The notes below the pieces were generated by a model. It made no database searches and had not been told where the DNA came from. It saw only the letters and a list, made by a program, of their open reading frames with translations. Below are positions 33,140 to 42,438 of a stretch of 64,000 nt of DNA, piece by piece. The stretch is from Oceanobacillus sp. Castelsardo. Its GTDB lineage: Bacteria > Bacillota > Bacilli > Bacillales > Amphibacillaceae. The position numbers and the translations under genes are program-made. Numbering within the stretch: position 1 is the stretch's first letter; the number at the start of each line of letters is the position of its first letter. The stretch spans positions 1 to 64,000 of the forward strand of contig NZ_LYCS01000001.1 of NCBI RefSeq assembly GCF_001659985.1. The letters are read 5' to 3'.

Positions 33140-33532
33140 ATGGATATTTTACAAGTTGTGCTTCTCGGGGTTGTTGCGAGTATACTATATCTCATTCTAA
33201 AAGACACAAATAGTTCTTTCGCATTTTTTATTATTTTGATAACTGGTATCATCATCTTTTTTGCTATCATTCAACAAATATTAATTATATTTGAATTGAT
33301 CCAAAACCTAGGTAGAAATGCGAATATCGATGGTTTGTATATGGAAACAATCTTAAAAATTATCGGTATTGCATACATCGCGGAACTTGGAGCTAATTTA
33401 ACGAAGGAAGCGGGACTAAGTGCCGTAGCTAAAAACATTGAACTAGCAGGGAAAGTTTTTATTATTCTACTTGCAGTTCCAATCATTACAGCAGTCGTAG
33501 AAGCTATTTTGAACTTCTTACCATCTGTATAA
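33140..33532 (+). CDS. spoIIIAD: Stage III sporulation protein SpoIIIAD
   Basis: A 130-residue membrane protein with about four hydrophobic segments and the conserved IAYIAELGANLTKEAGLS motif seen in the family. It belongs to the same channel module as SpoIIIAC. TAGGAG precedes the ATG. The next gene starts about 110 bases later, past a dispersed hairpin. Confidence 0.93.
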   Translation: MDILQVVLLGVVASILYLILKDTNSSFAFFIILITGIIIFFAIIQQILIIFELIQNLGRNANIDGLYMETILKIIGIAYIAELGANLTKEAGLSAVAKNIELAGKVFIILLAVPIITAVVEAILNFLPSV

Positions 33533-33581
33533 ATTATTATAGAAACTTTGGCCACCCCACCATATAGATTTGCAAAAATGT

Positions 33582-33620
33582 AACTAAGGCATTGCTTAAG
33601 CCTTGCGAATGCTAAGTTTC
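33582..33620 (+). repeat. Dispersed hairpin repeat, copy 2 (between spoIIIAD and spoIIIAE)
   Basis: AACTAAGGCATTGCTTAAG and GCCTTGCGAATGCTAAGTTT, related to the hairpin at 6370-6414. A larger inverted pair, AGAAACTTTGG at 33541 and CTAAGTTTCTT near 33613, encloses it. Confidence 0.5.
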
Positions 33621-33643
33621 TTAGAAGGGGGATTATATGATGA

Positions 33644-34816
33644 ATGAAATTTAAAATATATGTTGCAATTCTATTCACTACTATTTTTCTCTTCATTGGA
33701 CAAGCATCTGTTTATGCCGAAACGGAAAAAATGGATGTTTCGGATGCTTTATTAAATGAAATTTCTTTAGATGGTGTTCAAAATTATTGGGATCAATTAA
33801 TTCAAGAATATGGTACATATGTGCCGGAACTAGAAAAAACAACCGTTTATGAATTTATAAAAAATCAAGATTCATTTTCAATTAAATCAGTTTTATTAGG
33901 TTTAATTAAATATCTGTTTCATGAAATTATATTAAACGGAAAATTACTTGGTACATTGTTATTACTTACTTTATTTTCTATATTATTGCAAACGATGCAT
34001 ACAGCCTTTGAAAGTTCAGCTGTAAGTAAAATAGCATATTTTGTAGTATATATTGTTCTAATCTTTTTAGTGTTAAATAGTTTTTATGTGGCTGTATCTT
34101 ATGTAGAAAATGCTATCGGTATGATGAGTAGTTTTATGATTGGATTACTGCCCCTAATCTTAGGATTAATGGCAACATTCGGCAATATAGTTTCAGTATC
34201 TTTCTTCCATCCAATTATTATTTTTCTAATTAATGTTAGCGGTATATTAGTATCTACTTTTATTTTACCTTTATTATTTTTATCAGCAATCCTTACCATT
34301 GTAAGTAATATAAGTGAAAATTATAAAGTTAGTCATTTAGCCAATTTATTTAAGACAGTCAGTATGGGAGTATTGGGTATATTCCTAACCATCTTTTTAG
34401 GGGTTATATCTGTACAAGGGACAGCGAGTGCGATACAAGATGGTGTTGCGATGAAGACCGCAAAATTTGTAACTGGTAATTTCATCCCTGTCGTAGGTAG
34501 AACATTTACTGATGCAACAGACACAATCTTAAGTGCCTCTTTACTATTGAAAAATGCGGTGGGGATTGTCGGACTAATTATCGTACTATTTATTGTATTA
34601 TTTCCTGCTTTAAAGGTTGCTGCCATTGCTATTATTTATAAAATAGCTGCAGCAGTATTACAACCAATAGGAGATGGGCCTGTTATCACCACTTTAAATA
34701 CAATAAGTAATTATATTCTATTTGTCCTTGCTTGTCTGTTAGCGATATCTATTATGTTTTTTTTAGCAATCGTTATTATCGTTGTTGCTAGTAATCTTAC
34801 AATGTTAATTCGATAG
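33644..34816 (+). CDS. spoIIIAE: Stage III sporulation protein SpoIIIAE
   Basis: A 390-residue multi-spanning mother-cell membrane protein. It opens with a signal-peptide-like stretch (to about residue 27, with SVYAE at the end), then an extracytoplasmic domain of about 90 residues, and about eight hydrophobic segments. Segment GVAMKTAKFVTGNFIPVVGR is family-typical. It probably forms the central membrane pore of the SpoIIIA channel. An AGAAGGGGG ribosome-binding site lies about 12 bases upstream, rather far. Spacing to spoIIIAF is tight. Confidence 0.94.
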   Translation: MKFKIYVAILFTTIFLFIGQASVYAETEKMDVSDALLNEISLDGVQNYWDQLIQEYGTYVPELEKTTVYEFIKNQDSFSIKSVLLGLIKYLFHEIILNGKLLGTLLLLTLFSILLQTMHTAFESSAVSKIAYFVVYIVLIFLVLNSFYVAVSYVENAIGMMSSFMIGLLPLILGLMATFGNIVSVSFFHPIIIFLINVSGILVSTFILPLLFLSAILTIVSNISENYKVSHLANLFKTVSMGVLGIFLTIFLGVISVQGTASAIQDGVAMKTAKFVTGNFIPVVGRTFTDATDTILSASLLLKNAVGIVGLIIVLFIVLFPALKVAAIAIIYKIAAAVLQPIGDGPVITTLNTISNYILFVLACLLAISIMFFLAIVIIVVASNLTMLIR

Positions 34817-34827
34817 GGATGGTAGAG

Positions 34828-35451
34828 ATGGATGTAGTCATAAACTGGGTTACACAAATTATATTATTTATTGTTCTTGCTACTATCATTGATTTATTAA
34901 TCCCAACCTCTTCAATGAACAAATATATCAAATTAGTGGTCGGATTAATTCTTATTTTAATTTTATTAAAACCAATATTTTATGTATTGAATATTGATAT
35001 GGAAACCGCATTAAATAAGTCTTTTCAACAGGTCAATGATGTTGGAAGTGACAGTGAATCTGTAAAAAATTTAATAGAATTTCAAAAAAAAGAGATACAA
35101 ACCACACAAGATGCATATATTTTAGAACAAATGGCTGTCCAACTAATAGAAATTGCTGAGGATCCTATAAAAGAAGAACATCAATTGGAAATAACGAATA
35201 TCGAATTTAAATTTAATTCAAATGAGAGTTATTCTTACGAGGATCTTGAAGAAGTCATTGTTTATGTAAAAGATTTGGTAGAAGAGGAGGGAGAAGATAG
35301 CGTAGTTGAAGATGTTGTAATTAACACAGATCATGTAGTAGAGAAAAAAGACGTGGACAGGCATGATGAGAAAATTAAACAATTACTAACAAAGGTTTGG
35401 GAACTTACCGACAAAGAGATAACAATCTACTGGGAGGGAGGCGCATCTTGA
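34828..35451 (+). CDS. spoIIIAF: Stage III sporulation protein SpoIIIAF
   Basis: A 207-residue protein with two N-terminal membrane helices (about 5-22 and 30-50, with the conserved LIPTSSMNKYIKLVVGL between) and a soluble ring-forming domain that faces the intermembrane space. ATG 34828 aligns with the B. subtilis start and has GGGATGG upstream; ATG 34819 would add three residues. Its stop overlaps the TTG start of spoIIIAG by 4 bases. Confidence 0.93.
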   Translation: MDVVINWVTQIILFIVLATIIDLLIPTSSMNKYIKLVVGLILILILLKPIFYVLNIDMETALNKSFQQVNDVGSDSESVKNLIEFQKKEIQTTQDAYILEQMAVQLIEIAEDPIKEEHQLEITNIEFKFNSNESYSYEDLEEVIVYVKDLVEEEGEDSVVEDVVINTDHVVEKKDVDRHDEKIKQLLTKVWELTDKEITIYWEGGAS

Positions 35452-36083
35452 AAAAATTCTTCGAGAAATTTTTCCAGTCTAAGAATGGTAATGGAAGTAA
35501 AAAAGTATCAAATAAAATAGGATATATCATTATTCTAGGTTTGATAGGTATACTTCTTATATTTTTAAATAATATTTTGACAGATTCAAGTGGAGAAACA
35601 GAAATTAATAAACCGATGGAACAAACCCAAAAAGAAAATGTACAAGTATCCAATCCTGAAGACAGTGAAAGAACTTCTGATGTTGAAGAATTAGAAAAAG
35701 ACTTTGAAGGGGATTTAGAAGAAATGCTGAATAAAATAAAAGGTGTTTCTGATGCAGAAGTTATGGTTAATCTAGCATCTACGAATGTCCAGGTTTTCGA
35801 AAAGAATATAATAAAGGGTCAACAAACTTCGGATGAAACTGATAAAAATGGAGGGATAAGAAAAGTTGAAGATCAGACAGAAGAAACTCAAATTGTATTC
35901 GTGCGCCAGGGAGATAGAGAAGTTCCTTTACTAGTTAAGACAGAAAAACCGGAAGTAAGTGGTGTGTTTGTAGTTGCAAAAGGAGCTGACCATGCCACGG
36001 TAAAAAAATGGATTGTTGAAGCAGTTTCAAGGGTACTTGATGTGCCAACACATAAGGTTTCGGTAATGCCGAAAACTAATTAA
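35448..36083 (+). CDS. spoIIIAG: Stage III sporulation protein SpoIIIAG
   Basis: A 211-residue single-pass protein that forms the large ring of the SpoIIIA channel in the space between mother cell and forespore. A basic N-terminus (KKFFEKFFQSK) is followed by one membrane helix (about 25-43), an acidic linker and a ring-building domain (LNKIKGVSDAEVMVNLAS and the C-terminal AVSRVLDVPTHKVSVMP). Translation starts at TTG 35448, overlapping the spoIIIAF stop and preceded by GGGAGGGAGG. Confidence 0.93.
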   Translation: MKKFFEKFFQSKNGNGSKKVSNKIGYIIILGLIGILLIFLNNILTDSSGETEINKPMEQTQKENVQVSNPEDSERTSDVEELEKDFEGDLEEMLNKIKGVSDAEVMVNLASTNVQVFEKNIIKGQQTSDETDKNGGIRKVEDQTEETQIVFVRQGDREVPLLVKTEKPEVSGVFVVAKGADHATVKKWIVEAVSRVLDVPTHKVSVMPKTN

Positions 36084-36096
36084 GGGAGGAAGTATA

Positions 36097-36726
36097 ATGT
36101 TAAAAAAACAAACAGTTTGGTTATTAACAATGTTGAGTTTAATGATTGTATTAAGTGTGTATTATTTGATTTCACCGAATAATGATGATTTGGCTTATAT
36201 TGATAATGGCAAAGAGCCCGCTGAACAGGCGACGGATGCAACAAGCGCTCAAGCTGAAGGTACAGAAGTGGATGAAATGACAAACATGGATGGCAATGAA
36301 CTATTTACTACCATTCGCATGGAAGTACAAGATGAAAGAAGTATGTCTAAATCAAGACTAGAAGAGGTTGTCGCATCAGGTTCTGCAAGTGTTGAGGATA
36401 AAGACGAAGCATTAAGGGAAATCGATCAGTTAGAAAACACATCAAAAATAGAGAAGATTTTAGAAGAAACAATATTAGCTTCTGCTGAGTATCAAGATGT
36501 TTTAGTACGTTCCGAAAACGATAAAGTACATGTTCATGTTCAAGCGAATGAACAACTTTCAAGCACAGAAGCAAATAATATTATGAGAATGGTTTATGAT
36601 GAATTTGGTGAAATTCCTGTAGATGTCATTACTCAACCATCTGATAAGGAAGCCCCTGAGGAGTCAGCTGAGAACAATACAGAGGAGCCAACTAAAGAAT
36701 CGACTGAGCAATCAGACAAAGAATAA
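36097..36726 (+). CDS. spoIIIAH: Stage III sporulation protein SpoIIIAH
   Basis: A 209-residue mother-cell protein that zips to forespore SpoIIQ across the intermembrane space. It has one membrane helix (about 8-25) and the ring-building domain (about 65-180) with the family EKILEETILASAEYQDVLV segment. The tail after residue 185 is low-complexity, rich in Glu, Ser, Thr and Asn, and longer than I would expect for B. subtilis. GGGAGGA precedes the ATG. It is the last gene of the operon, followed by a terminator. Confidence 0.94.
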   Translation: MLKKQTVWLLTMLSLMIVLSVYYLISPNNDDLAYIDNGKEPAEQATDATSAQAEGTEVDEMTNMDGNELFTTIRMEVQDERSMSKSRLEEVVASGSASVEDKDEALREIDQLENTSKIEKILEETILASAEYQDVLVRSENDKVHVHVQANEQLSSTEANNIMRMVYDEFGEIPVDVITQPSDKEAPEESAENNTEEPTKESTEQSDKE

Positions 36727-36733
36727 AATCAGG

Positions 36734-36778
36734 AAATCAGATGCTATTTTAGCCGGAGCATCTGATTTTCTTGTTTTT
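36734..36778 (+). terminator. Terminator of the spoIIIA operon
   Basis: AAATCAGATGCT and AGCATCTGATTT pair around an 11-nt loop and are followed by a T-rich stretch. Confidence 0.8.
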
Positions 36779-36915
36779 GTAGAAATTATTCAAGGAGATT
36801 GTTATAATAATTTTATATTGTTTTTTGAATATTTTATATTTTGGAGAAGGGTTTAATCCTTGATGTATTTTACAATCTAATAGTAAAATGATAAAGAAGT
36901 TATTATACCTATTAG

Positions 36916-37050
36916 TGTGTGTTCAAAAAAGGAGGATAAAAAGACCGAGTGGTACATGCTAAAAAGTGCTTTTCTTTTTCAAGGACGTGACGGAACTTTT
37001 TTGGTGGTTCCTTGTACCGAAGTGTCATTTTAGCGGACGTTTTGAACATC
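36916..37050 (+). repeat. Dispersed GTTCAAAAAGGAGG repeat, copy D (accB leader)
   Basis: A 135-bp element from GTGTGTTCAAAAAAGGAGG to GTCATTTTAGCGGACG, TTTTGAACATC. The centre is different from copy C and forms its own hairpin (GGAACTTTTTTGGTGGTTCC). Confidence 0.75.
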
Positions 37051-37083
37051 AAATAGTAAATTTTTTCAAAAGGGGTGCCATAC

Positions 37084-37587
37084 ATGTTAAAAGTACAAGA
37101 GATTAGAGAATTAATTAAGCTTATTGATAAGTCCGACATTAGTGAATTTACCTATGAAAATGATGGGACAAGTGTAACAATGAAAAAATCTGGAAATGGA
37201 TTTGTTGAACAACAGCAAGTTGTTACAGAGACTCCTAAACAAACAGTTGTAAACAATGAATCAAAAGTAACTACTGATAAGGAAGAACCAATAAAAGTTG
37301 AATCTGTTCAAGTTAAAGCTGAACCACAAGTAGATTCTACAGATGCTAATTATGAAATCGTATCACCGATGGTAGGTACATTTTATGCTTCTCCATCGCC
37401 AGATAGTGATAATTATGTTTCTAAAGGGAGTAATATTCAAAAAGATACAATTGTATGTATCGTCGAAGCAATGAAGCTATTTAATGAGATTGAAGCAGAG
37501 GTCGACGGAGAAATAGTAGAGGTATTAGTAGAAAATGGTGAACTGGTAGAATATGGACAACCATTATTTAAAGTGAAGACAAAGTAA
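37084..37587 (+). CDS. accB: Biotin carboxyl carrier protein of acetyl-CoA carboxylase
   Basis: A 168-residue carrier that holds biotin for malonyl-CoA synthesis, the first step of fatty acid synthesis. The N-terminal helix-rich part (to about 40) and a flexible Gln/Val/Lys-rich linker (about 48-95) lead to the biotinyl domain with VEAMKLFNE, the biotin-bearing Lys131. GTG at 37075 is in frame, but AAGGGG lies 8 bases before ATG 37084, so the latter is used. The gene is coupled to accC 13 bases downstream. Confidence 0.96.
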   Translation: MLKVQEIRELIKLIDKSDISEFTYENDGTSVTMKKSGNGFVEQQQVVTETPKQTVVNNESKVTTDKEEPIKVESVQVKAEPQVDSTDANYEIVSPMVGTFYASPSPDSDNYVSKGSNIQKDTIVCIVEAMKLFNEIEAEVDGEIVEVLVENGELVEYGQPLFKVKTK

Positions 37588-37600
37588 GGGGTTGGAATAA

Positions 37601-38959
37601 TTGATAAAAAAACTGCTAATTGCAAATAGAGGAGAAATTGCAGTTCGGATAATACGTGCATGTAAAGAATTAGGTATCAAAACCGTCGCTGTATACTCAG
37701 AAGCGGATAAAGAGGCATTACATGTACAGTTAGCAGATGAAGCATATTGCATCGGTCCGAAATTAAGTAAAGACAGCTACCTTAACTTTACAAATATTAT
37801 GAGTGTTGCAACACTAACAGAAGTGGATGCCATTCATCCTGGATATGGATTTTTAGCCGAAAATGCAGACTTTGCGGAAATTTGTAACGATTGCAACATT
37901 GAATTCGTAGGTCCTACACCAGAAGCAATCCAAAAAATGGGTATCAAAGATGTTGCTAGAGATACAATGAAAAATGCAAATGTACCGATTGTACCAGGTT
38001 CTGATGGTATAATAGAAAGTGAAGAAGAAGCATTAGAAATTGCTAATAAAATTGGATTTCCAGTTATTATTAAAGCAACAGCTGGTGGCGGTGGAAAAGG
38101 AATTCGTGTTGCGAGATCTGAAGAGGATTTAATAAAGGGTATTCGTGTCACTCAAAAAGAAGCGGAAACAGCTTTCGGTAATCCGGGAGTCTATTTAGAA
38201 AAATTTATTGAAGATTTCCGACATGTAGAAATTCAAGTATTAGCTGATAAACATGGTAACGTAGTTCATTTAGGGGAGAGAGATTGTTCCATACAACGTA
38301 GACTTCAAAAATTGGTGGAAGAAACCCCATCACCAGCTATTACCCCGGAAACTAGACAAAAAATGGGGGAAGCATCAGTGAAAGCTGCAAAAGCAGTAAA
38401 TTACGTTGGTGCAGGAACCATTGAATATATTTTTGATAGGAAATCAAATGAATTCTACTTTATGGAAATGAATACTAGAATACAGGTAGAACACCCTGTG
38501 ACTGAAATGGTCACTGGAGTTGATTTGATTAAAGAACAAATTAAAGTAGCAAATAATGAAAAACTTAGTATTTCTCAAGATGATATTAAGTTAGATGGAC
38601 ATGCTATTGAATGTAGAATCAATGCTGAAAACCCATTTAGAAACTTTATGCCATCAGCGGGGAATATTAATATGTATCTAGCTCCAGGTGGATTAGGTGT
38701 TCGTGTGGATTCAGCGGCTTACTCTGGATACCAAATCCCACCTTACTATGATTCTATGATTGCCAAGCTTATTACGTATGCTCCAACACGTGAAGAAGCA
38801 ATTAAACGTATGAAACGCGCGTTGGATGAATTTGTTATTGAAGGTATTCATACTACCGTTCCATTCCATAGTTTAATTATGGAAAATGAGGTCTTTATTA
38901 AAGGAGATTTCAACACTAATTTCTTGGAAGAAAACCCGATTATTCAAAAAGAAAATTAG
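37601..38959 (+). CDS. accC: Biotin carboxylase subunit of acetyl-CoA carboxylase
   Basis: A 452-residue ATP-grasp enzyme that carboxylates biotin on AccB with bicarbonate and ATP. Motifs: N-terminal [18 protein letters not shown], the [15 protein letters not shown] loop, glycine-rich [14 protein letters not shown], the catalytic [10 protein letters not shown] and [13 protein letters not shown]. Length is normal. Translation starts at TTG, with AAGGGG upstream. It forms an operon with accB; accA and accD are not in this window, as in B. subtilis. Confidence 0.97.
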   Translation: MIKKLLIANRGEIAVRIIRACKELGIKTVAVYSEADKEALHVQLADEAYCIGPKLSKDSYLNFTNIMSVATLTEVDAIHPGYGFLAENADFAEICNDCNIEFVGPTPEAIQKMGIKDVARDTMKNANVPIVPGSDGIIESEEEALEIANKIGFPVIIKATAGGGGKGIRVARSEEDLIKGIRVTQKEAETAFGNPGVYLEKFIEDFRHVEIQVLADKHGNVVHLGERDCSIQRRLQKLVEETPSPAITPETRQKMGEASVKAAKAVNYVGAGTIEYIFDRKSNEFYFMEMNTRIQVEHPVTEMVTGVDLIKEQIKVANNEKLSISQDDIKLDGHAIECRINAENPFRNFMPSAGNINMYLAPGGLGVRVDSAAYSGYQIPPYYDSMIAKLITYAPTREEAIKRMKRALDEFVIEGIHTTVPFHSLIMENEVFIKGDFNTNFLEENPIIQKEN

Positions 38960-38992
38960 GAGCGTATTTACGTACGAATTAGGAGTGATATC

Positions 38993-39385
38993 ATGAGTGA
39001 ACAACCATTATTGAGTGTTAAAGAGGATTCAGCATTGGGTAGTATTGAGATTGCTCCAGAAGTAATAGAAGTCATTGCAGGGATTGCAGCTACAGAAGTA
39101 GAAGAATTATATGCAATGCGAGGAAATTTTGCTTCAGGTGTTGTTGAGCGTTTAGGTAAAAAAACTCATAGTAAAGGTGTAAAAGTCGAGCTAACAGAGA
39201 ACGGAATTTCTATTGACCTTTATGTTATTTTGAATTTTGGTGTTTCTATACCTAAGGTAGCCCAAAAAATTCAAACTAATATACGTGAATCATTAAAATA
39301 TATGACTTCTTTAGATTTAGATGAAGTAAATGTTCATGTTGTTGGTATTAACATGGAAGGAAACGAAATTAGTGAACAAGATTAA
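38993..39385 (+). CDS. yqhY: Asp23/Gls24 family protein YqhY
   Basis: A 130-residue cytoplasmic protein of the Asp23/Gls24 (alkaline shock) family. It shows the IAPEVIEVIAGIAATEVEELYAM pattern, cut here for length to IAPEVIEVIAGIAATE, a glycine-containing linker and the VAQKIQTNIRESLKYMT segment. It follows accBC directly (33 bases). In B. subtilis yqhY mutants are sick and gain suppressors in acetyl-CoA carboxylase genes, so a role in tuning the carboxylase fits this context. AGGAGTG precedes the ATG. Confidence 0.93.
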   Translation: MSEQPLLSVKEDSALGSIEIAPEVIEVIAGIAATEVEELYAMRGNFASGVVERLGKKTHSKGVKVELTENGISIDLYVILNFGVSIPKVAQKIQTNIRESLKYMTSLDLDEVNVHVVGINMEGNEISEQD

Positions 39386-39413
39386 AATGAAGGTCAAATG
39401 ACCTTCATTTCTT
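39384..39413 (+). terminator. Terminator after accBC-yqhY
   Basis: ATGAAGGTCA and TGACCTTCAT pair around AA, then TTCTTT. Confidence 0.75.
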
Positions 39414-39483
39414 TACGTTGGGAAAGTAAAGAAAGGTAAGTAGCGAGTTCAACGCAGCTAAATTTTAATAACCCAATATATGA

Positions 39484-39528
39484 AAAACTAAACACATTCG
39501 CTCATTCTTAGCGAATGTGTTTAGTTTT
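39484..39528. terminator. Second strong hairpin before nusB
   Basis: AAAACTAAACACATTCGCT and AGCGAATGTGTTTAGTTTT are exact complements around CATTCTT. It could stop readthrough in both directions; the 90 bases after it should carry the nusB promoter. Confidence 0.75.
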
Positions 39529-39618
39529 GCTAGAACTATTCATTTTTCTACAGAATTCTAGCTTTAGATAGATTATCGTGTTATTATTTGTAGAGAAGAA
39601 AGCAAAGGAGTTAGGCTG

Positions 39619-39999
39619 ATGAATCGACATACAGCAAGGGTAAAAGCATTTCAAATCTTATTCCAAATGGATTTAAATGAAATGGAAATAGAAGCAGCAA
39701 TTGGGTCGGTAGTAGAAAATGGTAAAAAAGATTCGTTTCTTGAATCAATTGTTCATGGGGTAATTGCTAATCAACATGAAATTGACACTATTATTTCTAA
39801 TCACCTAGAAAAATGGACTTTAAATCGTATTGCATCTGTTGAGCGAAGTATTTTACGTATAGCGACCTTCGAAATAAAATTTCTTGATGACGTCCCAAAT
39901 AATGTTTCGATAAACGAAGCAATTGAATTGGCAAATAAATTCGGTGATGAAAAATCAGGGAAATTTGTGAATGGTGTTTTATCAAAAATTATTTCTTAA
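39619..39999 (+). CDS. nusB: Transcription antitermination factor NusB
   Basis: A 126-residue all-helical RNA-binding factor for rRNA antitermination. It starts [17 protein letters not shown] and ends with the family signature [13 protein letters not shown]; the region [19 protein letters not shown] is also typical. AAAGGAG precedes the ATG. It opens a dense cluster, with folD 14 bases downstream. Confidence 0.96.
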   Translation: MNRHTARVKAFQILFQMDLNEMEIEAAIGSVVENGKKDSFLESIVHGVIANQHEIDTIISNHLEKWTLNRIASVERSILRIATFEIKFLDDVPNNVSINEAIELANKFGDEKSGKFVNGVLSKIIS

Positions 40000-40013
40000 A
40001 AGGAGAAACATAC

Positions 40014-40868
40014 ATGACAGCAGAAGTTATTAACGGTAAAGATTTAGCACAAGAACTTAGAATGAACATGAAAGAAGAAGTTACGAAATTAAAACAAAAG
40101 GGGATTCATCCGCATTTAACAGTTGTATTAATTGGGGATAATCCTGCTTCTAAATCTTATGTTAAAGGAAAAGAAAAGGCAGCGGCTGAAGTTGGAATTT
40201 CTTCTTCACTTATTGAATTACCAGCAAGTACATCGGAAGAAGAGTTATTAAATCTAATACATAAATTAAACGATGACATTACAGTAAACGGTATTTTAGT
40301 ACAATTGCCTCTTCCTAAACATATTAGTGAACAAAAAGTGATTGATACAATTAATCCCGATAAAGATGTTGACGGATTCCACCCCATTAATGTTGGGAAG
40401 ATGATGCTCGGTGAAGATACCTTTCTACCGTGTACCCCATATGGAATTATAACGATGTTAAAATCAAGAAGTATCGATATAGAGGGAAAACATGCAGTGA
40501 TCATTGGCAGAAGTAATATTGTTGGGAAACCTGTTGGACAATTACTATTAAATGAAAATGCAACTGTTACATATTGTCATTCACGTACAACAAATTTGAA
40601 AGAATACACATCGAAAGCAGATATTTTAATAGTAGCTATCGGAAGACCAAACGTCATTACAGCTGATGATATTAAAGAAGGTGCTGTAGTTATTGATGTG
40701 GGAATTAATCGTTTAGAAACAGGTAAACTAACAGGCGATGTAGATTTTGACAGTGCTGTAGAAAAAGCTTCATACATTACCCCAGTTCCTAAGGGAGTCG
40801 GACCGATGACCATTGCGATGCTGTTAGAGAATACAATTAAAGCTGCTAAAGGATTAGAAAATCGTTGA
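40014..40868 (+). CDS. folD: Methylenetetrahydrofolate dehydrogenase / cyclohydrolase
   Basis: A 284-residue bifunctional cytoplasmic enzyme that interconverts 5,10-methylene- and 10-formyl-tetrahydrofolate with NADP. The catalytic [14 protein letters not shown], with active Tyr and Lys, the substrate loop VQLPLPKH, the cofactor-binding [14 protein letters not shown] and the C-terminal [10 protein letters not shown] are all present. AAAGGAG precedes the ATG. It overlaps the TTG start of xseA by 4 bases. Confidence 0.97.
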   Translation: MTAEVINGKDLAQELRMNMKEEVTKLKQKGIHPHLTVVLIGDNPASKSYVKGKEKAAAEVGISSSLIELPASTSEEELLNLIHKLNDDITVNGILVQLPLPKHISEQKVIDTINPDKDVDGFHPINVGKMMLGEDTFLPCTPYGIITMLKSRSIDIEGKHAVIIGRSNIVGKPVGQLLLNENATVTYCHSRTTNLKEYTSKADILIVAIGRPNVITADDIKEGAVVIDVGINRLETGKLTGDVDFDSAVEKASYITPVPKGVGPMTIAMLLENTIKAAKGLENR

Positions 40869-42214
40869 TTGAAAAATATTTAACAGTCACTGCTGTAACA
40901 AAATATATTAAACGAAAAATGGATACGGATCCTCATTTAAAGCAAATTTTAATAAAAGGTGAAATTTCCAATTTCAAACAACACTCCCGTGGGCATATGT
41001 ACATGACCATCAAGGATACTCAAACAAAAATACAGGCAGTAATGTTCGCTGGAAATAATCGATTTTTAAAATTTAAACCGGAAAATGGAATGAATGTATT
41101 AATAAAAGGCGAAATTAGCGTATATGAAGCTTATGGACAATATCAGCTATATATAAGTCAAATGGAGCCGGATGGTATTGGATCATTATATTTAGCATTC
41201 GAACAATTAAAAGAGAAACTACAGAAAAAGGGATATTTTGAACCTTCCATTAAGAAAAACATTCCCCTTTACCCAGAACACATCGGGGTTATTACATCTC
41301 CAACTGGAGCTGCAGTTAGAGATATAATTACAACGTTAAGAAGAAGATATCCAATTGTAAAAATAACGGTTATACCTGTATTAGTACAAGGTCCAAATTC
41401 CCCGTCCTCAATCTCATTGGCTATTAATAAAGCAAATGAGATTGGTGGCTTTGATACTTTAATAGTTGGTAGAGGTGGAGGTTCTATCGAAGAGTTGTGG
41501 AGTTTTAACGAAGAGAAAGTTGCCGACGCTATCTACCATTCGAGTATTCCTATTATCTCAGCTGTAGGGCATGAGACCGATGTCACGATTAGTGATTTTG
41601 TTGCTGATTTAAGGGCACCAACCCCTACAGGTGCTGCGGAAATTGCTGTACAATCGGTTATCGATTTAAAAGAAAAACTTTTGATGCTAAAGCAAGCTCT
41701 AAATAGAGAATTGTATAAAGAAACCTTGAATCATAAAAATCATTTAAATCGATTAACGAAATCATATGCCTTTCGTTATCCTGAGCAACTAATAAAACAA
41801 AAAGATCAGGATTTAGACGCGTTAATGGAAAGATTACAAAGGGCTATGGTAAGAAAACAGGAAAACAAAAAACAAGAAATTCATCATGTTATGAGACGAT
41901 TAGAAGTACAACATCCAAAAAAACAGATAGAACAAACAAAGAAAAAAATTTCAGAATATATAAAGCTTCAAAATGATTATATGTTAAGAAACTTTGAAAA
42001 TAAAACAAATAAATGGTCCAATACAGTTGAAAAATTAACGTTATTAAACCCTTTACAAATTATGAAAAGGGGTTTTGCCTTACCTTATACAGAATATGGG
42101 GAATTAATAAAGACGATTAATCAAGTACATATAGATGATAAAATCCAGGTCCGATTAAGTAATGGAAGGATTAATTGTCAAGTACTCCAATTAGAGGAGG
42201 ATATAAATGAGTAA
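40865..42214 (+). CDS. xseA: Exodeoxyribonuclease VII large subunit
   Basis: A 449-residue subunit of the single-strand-specific exonuclease VII. An N-terminal OB-fold ([19 protein letters not shown]) leads to the catalytic domain with [15 protein letters not shown] and [18 protein letters not shown] type [12 protein letters not shown], then a long coiled coil (about 265-400). Translation starts at TTG and is coupled to folD by overlap. It overlaps xseB by 8 bases, so the two subunits are made together. Confidence 0.96.
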   Translation: MIEKYLTVTAVTKYIKRKMDTDPHLKQILIKGEISNFKQHSRGHMYMTIKDTQTKIQAVMFAGNNRFLKFKPENGMNVLIKGEISVYEAYGQYQLYISQMEPDGIGSLYLAFEQLKEKLQKKGYFEPSIKKNIPLYPEHIGVITSPTGAAVRDIITTLRRRYPIVKITVIPVLVQGPNSPSSISLAINKANEIGGFDTLIVGRGGGSIEELWSFNEEKVADAIYHSSIPIISAVGHETDVTISDFVADLRAPTPTGAAEIAVQSVIDLKEKLLMLKQALNRELYKETLNHKNHLNRLTKSYAFRYPEQLIKQKDQDLDALMERLQRAMVRKQENKKQEIHHVMRRLEVQHPKKQIEQTKKKISEYIKLQNDYMLRNFENKTNKWSNTVEKLTLLNPLQIMKRGFALPYTEYGELIKTINQVHIDDKIQVRLSNGRINCQVLQLEEDINE

Positions 42215-42437
42215 AGAAGAACTTTCATTTGAGGAAGCGATGAGTAAATTGGAAGAAATCGTTCAAAAACTTGAAGAGGGAGATGTTCCTTTAGAAAAAG
42301 CAATTACTTATTATCAAGAAGGAATGAACCTTTCTAAAATATGTAATGATAAGTTAAATAATGTTCAGGAGAAAATGGCGCAAATAATGAATGAACAAGG
42401 GGAATTCGAACTGTTTGAAGTGCAGGAGGAAGATTGA
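42207..42437 (+). CDS. xseB: Exodeoxyribonuclease VII small subunit
   Basis: A 76-residue helical hairpin protein that coats the coiled coil of XseA. It shows the family motif [20 protein letters not shown] and [22 protein letters not shown] precedes the ATG inside xseA. ispA starts 1 base after its stop. Confidence 0.95.
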   Translation: MSKEELSFEEAMSKLEEIVQKLEEGDVPLEKAITYYQEGMNLSKICNDKLNNVQEKMAQIMNEQGEFELFEVQEED

Positions 42438-42438
42438 C

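Larger units (their letters stand above)
36727..37083 (+). other. 357-base region between spoIIIAH and accB
   Basis: In order it holds the spoIIIA terminator (36734-36778), a possible sigma-A promoter for accB (TTGATG at 36860-36865 and TAAAAT at 36884-36889, 18 bp apart), repeat copy D (36916-37050) and the accB ribosome-binding site. If the promoter is right, the repeat is transcribed in the accB leader. No ORF with support was seen. Confidence 0.5.
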
